A stretch of DNA of 64,000 nucleotides from Ailanthus altissimus (taxonomy: Eukaryota; Streptophyta; Magnoliopsida; Sapindales; Simaroubaceae), in the NCBI GenBank assembly GCA_946807835.1, contig OX327690.1, forward strand, positions 13,798,501 to 13,862,500. Direction: 5' to 3'. The translations under genes were made by a program, and so were the position numbers. How positions within the stretch are numbered: the stretch's first letter is position 1; the number at the start of each line of letters is the position of its first letter. The notes beneath the pieces are model-generated. The model was given only the letters and a program-made list of their open reading frames with translations. It made no database searches and was not told the origin of the DNA. This document shows positions 1 through 10,445 of this stretch, piece after piece.

Positions 1-3000
1 TGCTTAAACATTAAGCTTTATAAACTATTCAAGTGCATGATAAGTGTGCAACACTTGTCCAAGTGATAGTTGCCTTAAGTGTTATACAAGTTTAACCATT
101 AAGTTTTGTTAAAATAATCAAGTACATAACAAATCTCACCCACATGTCTAAGTATCATACAAAACTTAATCATTAAGCTTTATTAAAATAATCAAGTACA
201 TGACAAGTATCCAACACTTGTCTAGGTACTATTATTGTCACGCCCCAGACCCAAAAGATCCGACACACGACATCACTTACATTCATTCACTGCATGTGCA
301 CTCATAAATAATATTACACAAAATTTTCAACTTTCATTCAACACAGAAATCCTTAGCAAGTTGCTAGTAAGTTCAACACTAAAATCAACCATAACCTAAC
401 ATATAAATATAAACTTCTCTTGACAATATTTAAACATTCATTTCAATTTCTTTCAGAATTATAGCAATTGAATTATGACTGGGACAATTATTAAACCGGA
501 GATACGCAGAGTTTTCTCAGAGATTAACACTCTACTACGTCACCAGTAGCAACTTTGTTACCGGGAGCCCAGAATATATCCATTGCAAATTCTTACTTAA
601 AATCATCCAATAACCACACTTTATAAAACTTAAACCAAATCCAATCCACACACAATGAAATAATACATAAGTATTTATTCAATAGGGACAAACCAAATAT
701 CCTATCCCACGTGTCCCCAAATGAAACACACAACAACCTAGCAACTTAGGGAACCCAAGGAACAGCAGAAGCCTTGCCAAATCCGCTAAGCACACATGCA
801 CCTTATTTACCTAAAATCACCATAAACTATAATGAGTATAAAACTCAGTAAGCATACTAATTTTTCATATATCAAATACAAATACATATATGTACACAAT
901 GCATATGTATGATATGCTGTGATCAATCAAAATCATAATCTTATCAAATCACATATCATGTAAGCGCTTACACATTCTTTCAAAACACATTATAGGAATA
1001 CCATTACTCGACTACTACTTAGTAGGACTTACATATCACATATCACATAATGAGCCAAATGTCACTCGTAGGTGACATACCGTATGAGAGGAATAGTACA
1101 AGTGAGGTCCTTAAATCACACATATATAACGCTTATGCCCGAAGGTAAAAGCCAAACCCTCACCCTGATCATCGGTGAGTCCTCTCACATGCACCAATAC
1201 GCCACCACACGAATGTGATGACTCACTCTTCCTTTAGGTACCAATAGGATCCTCCCTACATACGGAACATATAACATATACCAATCCCAAAGGAAAGGCC
1301 ACACATAAAGGCTCCACAAATCATATAAAATGCCTACTAAGTTAACAGTGAGTTCAAGTACCCTCAAAATACAAAATATTTCTCATGGACATATTACACT
1401 TCAAAAGCTTTCTTTATTAAACACATCTTATTTTGAAAGCTCACATACAAAAATACATGTATGTCCATGCTCAATGTCAATGCTCACATTCAGAAACATA
1501 TATTCACATTTCATATCAAAATATACTTTGACATAACATAAACATATTCTTAACCCCATTTGCAAAATCATACAAAACAATTACTATGTTTATTGTGATT
1601 TCAGTAAAAAGTCTAGTATACTTACCTCTTAACACTTTCAGCTACAAGGCTTAAATCTCCTTAACCTATCAATGGAGATTAATCCTTTCATAAGCCTCAC
1701 AATTCACACAAAATACTTTAAATAGCTTACAAAAATTATACACAATGCATTTATCACATCAAATTGGTCTAAATATTTGGTTTCTCAAAACCTGTCATTC
1801 TGACCACTTACACTTAACAAAAATTTCTAATACATCAAATGATGTCCAATTACTCCGAAATTAGAATATATCATTCTGGACTCATATATACTTCTTATAT
1901 ATGAATATTATATCAAAATTCCTACACAATCCATTCCATACACACCATCGAATCCAAACTACAAACCTGACAGGATCAAGATACTTACTGAACAGTATTC
2001 AATCTCCCAATTTTATAAAATCATATACTAACTCAAAAATTATAAAACTACCACATAATTACTCTTGACACATATCTCAGTCCATGATAAATATTTGGCT
2101 TCCAAATAACTGCAAAAAGTATTTTAAAACTATTTTATTTCATAACCTTAAAAATCTGTTAATCAAATACTACAATGAGCTGATACACTTTAGAAATTCA
2201 TAACACTTCAACCACATTGATCCAAATTCTCAATTCCGAGTATATCATATTAGACATATAAAATTATCATATTCCACAAATTCGTAATTTTTAAAGATCA
2301 TTCAGCAGATCAAAAATTATTTTCCACTGTATCATACTGTTTACACAGGAAATTTCCAGAATTCCAGGGTCATTTTGGTAAATTCACTACAAATTCAATT
2401 TCCGAGATTTTCAGTCGATTCAAAGTCTCAGATGATCCTAAACATGTCTAATTTCATATACTCAAAATGAAAAACCAGAATCGAATCACAACAATTTATA
2501 AAATTCCTAGATCAAGAGGTTATCCAGCAGAAGTTCCATAATTCATCATGATTTATCAAACTATCTTATAGATCATCATCAATTCTCATATGATCTTACG
2601 AAATACACAACAAATCCTCAATTATACATATTTTCAGAAATCAAAGCTTAAAGGAATTAACTTAATTAATACCAATAAATTGAGAAATACGTATGATATA
2701 CCTCTTGAAATTCAAATTTCCAATTTCTTCTTCTTTTTCTTCTTCTTCTCCTCTTTCTCTCTCCTCTATTTCTCTCTTCTCTCTCTTAAAATGGGTAGCT
2801 CGACCTAAAAATGGTAAATTAGGGTTTAAAAGTGTAATTTTATACTAAGAGGCTAATTTTTGATATTTACGAATTTGCCCCCAAAACTTTCAAAGTATAA
2901 CAATTTGGTCCCTAAAATAAATCTAAAGTCATACAAATAAACCCAATACTAATCGTATATCCTTAACCTATCAAAATATTACTAATAACAATATATAATT

Positions 3001-4203
3001 CAAGTATCACCAATATACAAATAAAATACATATATTTATACATATATAAATACTTATTCTTACCAGTCGTCGATACTGGTTACTACAATTATCCTTTAAG
3101 GTTTAGTGATGTTTTAAATTTTAACAATTAGAATTTGACACTTTCAACCAGAAATGTGCTAACATCAAATCCTGCTTATCCAAAATTTTTCTAGATCTAA
3201 CTTTTCGACCCAAATTGCTACTTTAGTGCTCAACTAGTATATATTATATTGTGACACTCTCTAAGTTTACACTTGTTTGTCTTGGAATACTTTCATAAGT
3301 CCGTGAACACTACGCTACTTACATGTCACAAATACAACAAAACAGCGTGTTGAATCATACAAGTTAAGGTTAACCATATTCATCTAGTCCCTCCATCACA
3401 CCTATCCTAGAAAAATAGAGACACATAGCTTCACCATCAAATCTCTATTCTTTTTACCATGAACTTATTTCCTAGATTTTTATTTTGATAAATAGTATCT
3501 ACAAACTCCTTTACGATATTATTTTACCTTACATAAACTATTTTTCTATGGTTAATGCTTATGGCCATAAGACTTTTTAAAATACAATCTTAGAGCATCA
3601 TGATATACAACCTACCCATATAAGCTGACGAATCCCATATCTACAAACACCAAACTCTATAAGCATCAGACTATACCTAGTGACACCTAGAGGTAAGACC
3701 ACAAATACTACTTAAATTGAGGAAACCATCTACTAATGGCTTTATGAGATGTCTATTAGAGATCCTTATGAGTTTGTTCAGTACCCAACTCTTATTGAAT
3801 ACCTGTATTCCTATATGAGATTTCACTAAACTCATGATCTATTGAAACTAATTATCTAGACAATCTAGGTATAGACATAAACTAATTTGTATAGTTTACC
3901 AATCAACTTGTGTCGATAAACTGTATAATGACATTTTTTAGCTCCATTTGTAAATCCTTGCAATTATGTCATTACAATAATATTCTTGGGTCTTTATCTC
4001 ATATTTGACAAGGCTTTAACTCTTAGAATTACTAACTTCTATTCCTGATCTAAACTTCTTTAGATATATAATGTCTGAAAAGGAATAAGATTATTACCAT
4101 ATAATAAGTTAATCATTTATAGAAATATACATTTTATAAATATCAATATATTCATAAAACATTTGGAATGACATGTAAATACCATCTCTAATAGTCTCTA
4201 ACA
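1..4203 (-). mobile_element. copia-type LTR remnant (family D), split by a later solo LTR
   Basis: The two outer parts (1-235 and 3093-4203) match, in the same order, a second LTR copy at 28619-30589: the aaggtttagtg stretch, the long middle with taagtccgtgaacac, and the clcataagact-like region near 3560 all recur. The right end reads CTCTAACA, so the LTR starts there on the minus strand as TGTTAGAG. The left end lies outside the window. Sequence 236-3087 was inserted later. No coding capacity was seen. The assignment to copia rests on TGTT...AACA ends and on copia RT sequence next to the second copy. Confidence 0.55.
236..3087 (-). mobile_element. solo LTR of a Tekay/Del-type Ty3/gypsy element (family C)
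   Basis: The sequence begins TGTCACGCCCC and ends TACTACA, so in the sense direction it runs TGTAGTAACC...GGGGCGTGACA. It is the reverse complement homologue of the two 2749-bp LTRs at 10446-13194 and 17043-19791 over its whole length. Perfect 5-bp target duplications, attat, lie at 231-235 and 3088-3092. No internal region is attached, so it is a solo LTR left by recombination. It is visibly more diverged than the two LTRs of the full element. A CT-rich tract at about 2723-2790 is shared by all three copies. Short ORFs inside are LTR noise. Confidence 0.9.
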
Positions 4204-4848
4204 ACACAGATTTTAACGTAAAGTACTCTTTCTTACTTGCTCATAACCTGAACTTAAATATCCCAAAGAGTTTTAAGGTCATTAATCAATACAATTAAAT
4301 ATATATCAATGTCGTTGCCTAATTGACAAGGGCAAGATATTACTAAAGACAACATCTTGAACCCTTTCTTCATACATAACTATGGTGGAAGGTTATAAGT
4401 AGTTAGTATAACTAGAAAAAAACTATATATCTACTAAGAGATCCATGAGAATTATACCATTAGTTGAAAGAGTCAGTCTAAGGTTTTTATTCTCAAAAGT
4501 AAATTTTGGCCATTTTTTTTCAACAAGTTGCTAAGAATGAGAGTCAATAGGATGACAAAGCATGCCATCCTTATGTCTCTAATATGCATGCCATGTCAAG
4601 TCATTGGCTATTTATGGTGATTGAAATATTTGTCGAAACTTATTAATAATGGGAAAGTACTGTAATAAATTTGTAGGAATTTTGGTTCTTTTCTTACCAT
4701 TCACCTAACTCTAACTCTTCTACCTTGAACTTTCATACAAAGGGCATTCATTTACATGCTCGTAGTTCTTCCTAAACAGTATACAATCAATCGAGCACAC
4801 ATGTGGTTTTTTCATACTCTATGCCTAACATACTCACATTACTATAAA
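4204..4848. other. unassigned AT-rich stretch
   Basis: There is no convincing ORF, splice structure or terminal repeat. It follows directly on the right end of the family D LTR, so it may be decayed flanking or internal retroelement sequence, but nothing in it proves that. Confidence 0.3.
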
Positions 4849-4892
4849 AATAAGCTTCATTGATACTAAGTTCTGACACTTATTTAAATGGT

Positions 4893-5018
4893 ATCAGTGA
4901 ATTGAAGTGTTAATAAATTGTTGATACTATGATATCAGAAATATGAAGTGTTTCTAAATTACTGATATTATGGCATCAAAAAATGAAATGTTAATGAATT
5001 AGTGATACTATAGTATCA
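4893..5018. repeat. tandem 41-bp repeats each centred on an imperfect palindrome
   Basis: Three palindromic 15-mers of the form GATACTATNNTATCA lie at 4923-4937, 4964-4978 and 5004-5018, spaced 41 and 40 bp. A related half unit (ggtatcagtgaattgaagtg) precedes them from 4890. The spacer is a conserved ATGAAGTGTTAATGAATT-like sequence. Just upstream, at about 4850, is actataaaaataagc, which resembles a CACTA terminus with its first base changed. Clustered subterminal repeats are typical of CACTA (En/Spm) ends, so this may be one end of such an element. The second end was not found. Confidence 0.45.
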
Positions 5019-5159
5019 AAAAATTATTTTTTATTTAAAAAATGTAATTAATAAATTAACTTAAATTTATAAAAAAATATAAAACGACGTCATTTAGGGC
5101 ATTAAATTTACACAAAATTGCCCTCAATTTTATTTCTTCTCAATTTTTTTTTTTTTTTT

Positions 5160-5415
5160 GCAGACTTAGCAAGAAGAACTTAGCCAATTCAAAAAGTTAA
5201 TCGAACTTAGAAAGCCCCATTTCCTCATCATCTTCTTCTTTTTCCCTTTCCTAGTTTGAAAAATCAATCGTTATTTGAAACATCCTAACCCTATTCTCTT
5301 TATATCCTTTTCCTCTTCACATACTCTCTCTCTCCCAAGAACGACGAAACATCGCTCAGAATTGATGATGAATTCAAAGATTTTGTGATGATGACAGTGA
5401 GAATGAAGAAGTCAA
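5160..5415 (+). other. possible 5' leader exon of a decayed host gene
   Basis: After a T-run ending in ttgcag at about 5162, the sequence becomes CT-rich and then mixed, with the look of a plant 5' untranslated leader (tctctctctcccaag at 5320-5338). Stop codons interrupt all frames within about 70 codons. It could belong with the exon-like remnants at 7412-7838, but no protein similarity was recognised here. Confidence 0.25.
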
Positions 5416-5630
5416 TTACTAGTCATGAATCTCTCTTCGCTCGTTCACTCCTTTGCAATCACGCTTCCTCCACCTCACTCCACCGTTCCTTCTAGGTCTA
5501 GTGAGAAGCTAGGCTTTCTAAATATATTTTCAGCTAGCCTTTTTTTTAAACACTTTGAGTGCTTGTTACTGATACGGTTGCTTTTTTGTTTATTTTTCTT
5601 TTTGCCTCTTTGTCATTTTGGGTGAAATAC

Positions 5631-6335
5631 TGTTATTGCTTTTGTGTTTGTTCAGGACTGATACTATTGATGAGAATGTAGTTGCCATTGAATATAGAAA
5701 TTTTGAAGTTTTCGATATTTGTTTTGATTGCATGCCTACTTTTGTCAATGGAACTAGATTTTTCATATTGTTTAAGCCATTTGGGATAGTTTCCTAACAT
5801 CTTGATATAGATTTATAAATATTTTAGGTAATTTACTATCTTAATTCCTAATTATTATTTCTATGCTCGAGTAGATTAAGGATTAATTTATATTTGTGCA
5901 TGTTTTTTGGTAAATTGATTAGGATTATGCTTCGGCGATCCATTTACTTAAGTATTCAATGAACTTCTATTATATCTTGATTTGCATAGTTGAACGATTT
6001 CTTTATTTTCTTGAGAATCATTTGATGTATTTACGTGCTTCCTCATTATTCAATGGCATTGAGTAATTTTGTTAGACTTTGACTTCTTCTTTTTTCTCTA
6101 TTTGTCTTTGTACTGTTTAGATTGAATAGTTATTTTTCAATGATTATTTTCCTTGTATTTGTTTTTCCTGTTGCTCTTTGTACTGTTTTAGATTGAATAA
6201 AAGTACTTTTTTCATAATTATTTTTCTCGTATTCTTAAAACATATATAAGTAATTTTGTGTTTGTTATCTATGTCCTAACTAGTGGATCAAATGAGTGAA
6301 TAGATGTCAATTTGAGCTAAAGTTAATTTTTAAAA
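5631..6335. other. T-rich intron-like sequence, no gene seen
   Basis: The plus strand is T-rich with scattered tttttctc runs, as in plant introns. No ORF, exon or repeat boundary is supported until the TSD of the MITE at 6327. Confidence 0.25.
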
Positions 6336-7217
6336 GGAATAAAGATAATTTTACCCTAACGTTTTAGGCTAATTAACAATTTTTCCCTCATTATATATAA
6401 AATACTCAATTTTGTCATAATTCGTTAATTTTTGCCGTCAATTTGGATGAAAAATTTACATTTAATATACTTTTACCATTTTACCCCCAATATATAATTG
6501 GACACGTGTCATTGTATGATTTGTATAAATGATACATGTCATCGTATAATTGGTTATATTATTAGTAAAATAAATTAAAAAATTAAAAATACAAATTTAA
6601 TTTTTCTTGATTTACACATTGGTGGGATCATTAAAAATGGCGACCGTTTTTCAGTGACACGCCAACAACAAAAATTTATCAAATTTACATCATTAGACTC
6701 TATTTTTCTTGATTTACACAATGGTGGGATTATTTTTAGTAAAAACAAATACCTGAAAATGGTAAAAAATAATCAAGAAAAATGGAGTCCAATGATGTAA
6801 ATTTGATAAATTTTTATTGTCGGCATGTCGTGGTTAGAGTGTCAGCTTTTATTTTTAATTTTTTAATTTATTTACAAATTATTTTAAAAACATAAACCAA
6901 TTATACAGTGACATATGTCTTAAAGTACTAATCTTATTTTAACACGTATCATATTATTAAAGTTTATTTTTAGAATTATATTAAATTAACTTAATGGATG
7001 AGATTGTGTCACGTATTCAAAAAGATAATGAATGGGTAAGATTGTGTCACGTGTTCAATGAGTAATTTATTTATATGGCTAGATTACATTTTTACCCTTC
7101 CGCCATTAAAACTAATAGCAAAAATTAACGGATTAGGGCAAAATTGGGTATTTTATATCTAATGGGGGTAAAGTTGTTAATTAGCCTAAAATATTAGGGT
7201 AAAATTATCTTTATCCC
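6336..7217. mobile_element. MULE-type MITE, 882 bp, with long terminal inverted repeats
   Basis: The left end GGAATAAAGATAATTTTACC and the inverse of the right end, GGGATAAAGATAATTTTACC, begin inverted repeats that continue for over 100 bp (about 6336-6440 against 7110-7217). A perfect 9-bp direct repeat, tttttaaaa, flanks the element at 6327-6335 and 7218-7226. That is the duplication size made by Mutator-like transposases. There is no coding capacity. A second, internal foldback lies at 6656-6826 and is described separately. Confidence 0.9.
6656..6826. repeat. internal foldback inside the MITE
   Basis: The left arm (about 6656-6715: gacacgccaacaac... to ttttcttgatt) is the inverse of the right arm (about 6769-6826: aatcaagaaaaatgg... 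to gtcggcatgtc). Roughly 55 bases pair, with a loop of about 50 bases. The arm is distinct from the outer terminal repeats, so transcripts of the element could fold into two nested hairpins. Confidence 0.7.
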
Positions 7218-7411
7218 TTTTTAAAATAAGTGGGCTTGGATAATTCTAGATCAAAATTATTTTATCAATCAATAAAAATGGGACTCATCCTTCTTCTTAC
7301 TTCATACTTACTTGATGTCTTGAAATTTCTCTGCTTTGTTTGTCCATTTTCTCTTGCTTGACCTGACATTCCCTTTGATTGTGATTATTATTTTTTTTGT
7401 TAATAAAATCG

Positions 7412-7535
7412 CAGGTTCTTACAAATAAAACAAAAGTGAAACTTTAAAGGAATGCCTTGAGTGTCATTCAAGCTCCTACTGGTAACAGGAACGATGATGT
7501 CCTTGAATTCGACAATAGGCCTTTGCATACATGTG
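7412..7535 (+). pseudogene. exon-like remnant of an unidentified gene
   Basis: A typical acceptor (aaatcgcag) precedes a stretch that reads, after one in-frame stop, SVIQAPTGNRNDDVLEFDNR in a single frame. Its base composition is richer than that of its flanks. The protein is not recognised with certainty. It precedes the SAP30-like exon by about 230 bp on the same strand and may come from the same gene. The stop codon argues against function. Confidence 0.35.
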
Positions 7536-7767
7536 GTTATTTTTCCTTTAATTTTCTTCCCTTTTTAACAGTAAATTTACTCAAAAACTTATATCCTTCA
7601 GATTTTGCTTGACAAGAGGTGTTCCTGATTAGATTTTGAAACCTTCGAACTAATAGGATTTTGAAACATCTTAATCTTGTGAGTTAATATTAATCAACTT
7701 TAGTAGAATTCTCCATACTTCTTTAAAGTAAACCTTTTCATGAACTAACATTGTTGAGCTTTCTAGG

Positions 7768-7838
7768 TGGATGCCATCCCTAACCTATCAACAGAGTAAT
7801 TAATTGATGTTGTCCAGAGGAACTTTATGCCACAGGTA
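7768..7838 (+). pseudogene. SAP30-like (Sin3-binding region) exon remnant
   Basis: After an acceptor-like ttctag, the frame reads VDAIPNLSTE, stop, LIDVVQRNFMPQ, followed by an AG/gtatat donor. From memory of plant SAP30-type histone deacetylase complex subunits, the Sin3-binding segment has the pattern VDAIPNPSKEQLIDVVQRHF. The match covers about 22 residues, with one stop replacing Q. The next exon, expected to continue SQQMDELQV, was not found, and a retroelement LTR begins at 8180. The identification rests on a short stretch and is moderately sure at best. Confidence 0.45.
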
Positions 7839-8179
7839 TATACAGAATTCTCTAAATGTCTTTATAATCTCTAGTAACAGCTTTGGACAAAGTTCTTAAT
7901 TCAAGCTTATAGGATGCTTGTTATAATGTTCATCTAAGTCTGTAATCCTTTTAGTTATTACATCCCATGATATCTGAATTCTCTTGTTGTGTTCATTCAA
8001 CGATATAAGAACCATTTAATTGCATGTATTCTTGTTGCTAGTAGATTTCTTGTTTTGGTTAACGAAAATGAAACATAAGGATATCTTTAGATCTCTTATC
8101 AAATAAATTAACTTGTATTGAGCTTTTGAAACAGGTTTTATATTGATATAAAGCTTTTATTATCTTGCATTATAGTTAC

Positions 8180-9568
8180 TGATGCGATATTTCTATATCT
8201 TAAAATTGAGTGCAAGTATACACCATCATATACAAGTAATAAAGGGACAAAAGAATCGGATGTCGAACCTACAGGGATAATTTTTACTTTTTAATCAAGT
8301 ACTAAAATTATGTCTTTCTAGTAATTATTCCAAAAAATAAAAATTTAAGAATGAATTTAGAGAATATAAAGTAATGACGCAATGTAAAGAGATTTGGATA
8401 ATAGTAATATAGAGAAAATCTAAGGTTAATATTATCCTTCGATATGCTTTCCAATAATTAATTCTCTAATATTTAACTCTCTTAGTTCTTGTTATTGATC
8501 AAGAAACTAATGTATTCACAAGCCTCTCCCAAGGTCATGCAAGTATACCTTAATTTACCAAATACCTATATTCCTATAGTACTTGTAATAAATTAAGATT
8601 TATTAAGCTTTAAGTCTTATTGATCATACATGCCGATTAGGTACATTCTTATCTTAATTTGAAACTTGCATATGCAAACATTGAATGCTACTCTACAATT
8701 ATGCATCAAATTACTTGGGTCTAAATATAATAATTCCTCTTTCGAGCTTATAAAAAATATTACCAATTCATTCATCGTATATTGGCCAGATATATTGAAA
8801 CATTAAGAATAAGTAATTTGAATAACAAAGAACTAAGTTTATTAAATATTAAAAAGATATGGTAATTAAGCTCACATATTGAGTTTAAGTATTAACCCTA
8901 GAAAGAAAATTTAGTTCATGCTATAAGAGAACAACGGCAAAAACAAATAAAAATTCATGATAATATCAATAGCAAATTGATATAGATGTCAAATTGCTTT
9001 TGATTGCATTGCCTAAAAAACTCTTGATGCTGAAAAATTCCTTGAATCTCTCTCTCTATACCTGCTTCAATTAAGCTCCAATTGCTCTCTAAAACTTGTC
9101 TTGTGTGTACTTAATGTTCTTGGATGCCTTGTAAAGGCTGGGGACAAGTGGCCTTTTATAGTAATTGATATGATCTTGAAATCTCTCATTCTTGTAGGGT
9201 TAGGAATCGCACTACCGCTAGGGCACTATGTTGCTGTTGCTAGGGCGTTGTGTATAAAAGGCTGTATCGCTAGAGCGGTGAAGGTCTAATGTTAGAACGT
9301 TGGGCTATTGCTAGCGCGATGGCAAGCTGGTGTTGAAGCGATGAACTGCGACTTAAACATATCATTTTTTTTATTTTCTTATTTTGATCACTGTTCTAGC
9401 GCTGTAGTGAAAATCCTTGTGGTGCTAGAGCGACAGGTCCATATTTTGAAAAGTTTTTATTTTAGCCATTTATTCTCATAAAATAATAAAATATCAATTT
9501 ATTCTCATAAAATAATAAAATATCAAAATAAAAATATGAGAAAATATATGATAAATATGCCCTTATCA
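8180..9568 (-). mobile_element. solo LTR of a Tat/Athila-type Ty3/gypsy element (family B, copy 1)
   Basis: Bounded by TGATGCGATA and GCCCTTATCA, so in the sense (minus) direction it runs TGATAAGGGC...CGCATCA. It aligns end to end with 26568-27981, and its first two-thirds match 63067-64000. The phrase cggatgtcgaacctacaggg near 8260 is the U5-side motif common in Athila/Tat LTRs. A TATA-like tataaaagg lies on the minus strand near 9150-9160. Upstream of it is an array of degenerate gctagagcg boxes (9205-9440). No clear TSD is seen, and no PBS or gag follows. Confidence 0.75.
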
Positions 9569-10089
9569 ATTATTCTTTGCATGAAAATGGTAGAATTATA
9601 GGTTTATAAATATAAAGGCATTACAATACCTTTTATCGTTACTTAGGATACTCTGTTGTTGTAGATTAAAAAGTAGTAGATAAATGGTTACCAGGCCCTG
9701 TAGTCAAATAATCAACCTTTTGAAATGATTATACTTGATAGATTGAAGTCTGTTAGGCAATTTACATAGTTACTTGGAAGTGGTAGCTTCATCAAATTAC
9801 CATTATTACTTCATTTCTAGTTAAATATTTTTCTAAAATAGATGTTTTGAATTCGCCCTCTACTTTACTGTAAAGCAGATAACATAAAGGCTAAAAGTTC
9901 AGTGGGAAGGTTTACTTGATCATCTTTTTAAAATGTGGTAAGATTGTGTTCAATGTAAAGCTTTTATTTGTGGTGAAATTTTTCTTTTTAATATTAATTT
10001 TATAAAATTGGTTACATGTTGGGAAATTGTATTAGTTTTACATTGATTTAAACTATTTAATTATACTTCTTTACCATTTTATTGTCAAG
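9569..10089. other. degenerate retroelement or host sequence, no gene
   Basis: No ORF above noise is present. It joins the solo LTR on its left to the recognisable protease region on its right, so it is probably decayed gag-side sequence of the Tat-type element. No motif proves this. Confidence 0.25.
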
Positions 10090-10445
10090 GGTTCAATTTT
10101 GATTATGTTCACTGAGGAAGATGCCAAAGATGTTAGTTACCCCTATGATGATGCATTGGTTGTGACTATCTAAATATTTAGAATGGAAGTAAACTGAGTG
10201 TTCATCGACACTAGGAGCTCAATTGACAAAATATTGAAAGATATATATACCAAGCTCAACATTAAAGATCTTAATATCAACCATATATAGAATCTCCTTC
10301 ATGGATTCAGAAACAGCTATATAATGTCATTGGGAGTTATAAACCTAATAATATCAATTAGAGAAAAGTCTTATGCCAAAAAATAATTATGAGTAACTTC
10401 ATGGTAGTCATTCATCTAATACAAAGTCATATTGGGGAGACCCTT
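10090..10445 (+). pseudogene. Ty3/gypsy (Tat-type) protease remnant, upstream half
   Basis: Frames with several stops read FTEEDAKDVSYPYDDALVV, then a protease-like VFIDTRSSID (D-T-G-S-S changed to D-T-R-S-S), and end VILGRP at the insertion point. In Tat-lineage polyproteins the same order occurs: PHDDALVV, VDTGSSAD, then YNAILGRPTLN. The reading resumes at 19792 with LNNQF, so the 10446-19791 element split this gene. It is too decayed to encode a working enzyme. Confidence 0.6.
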
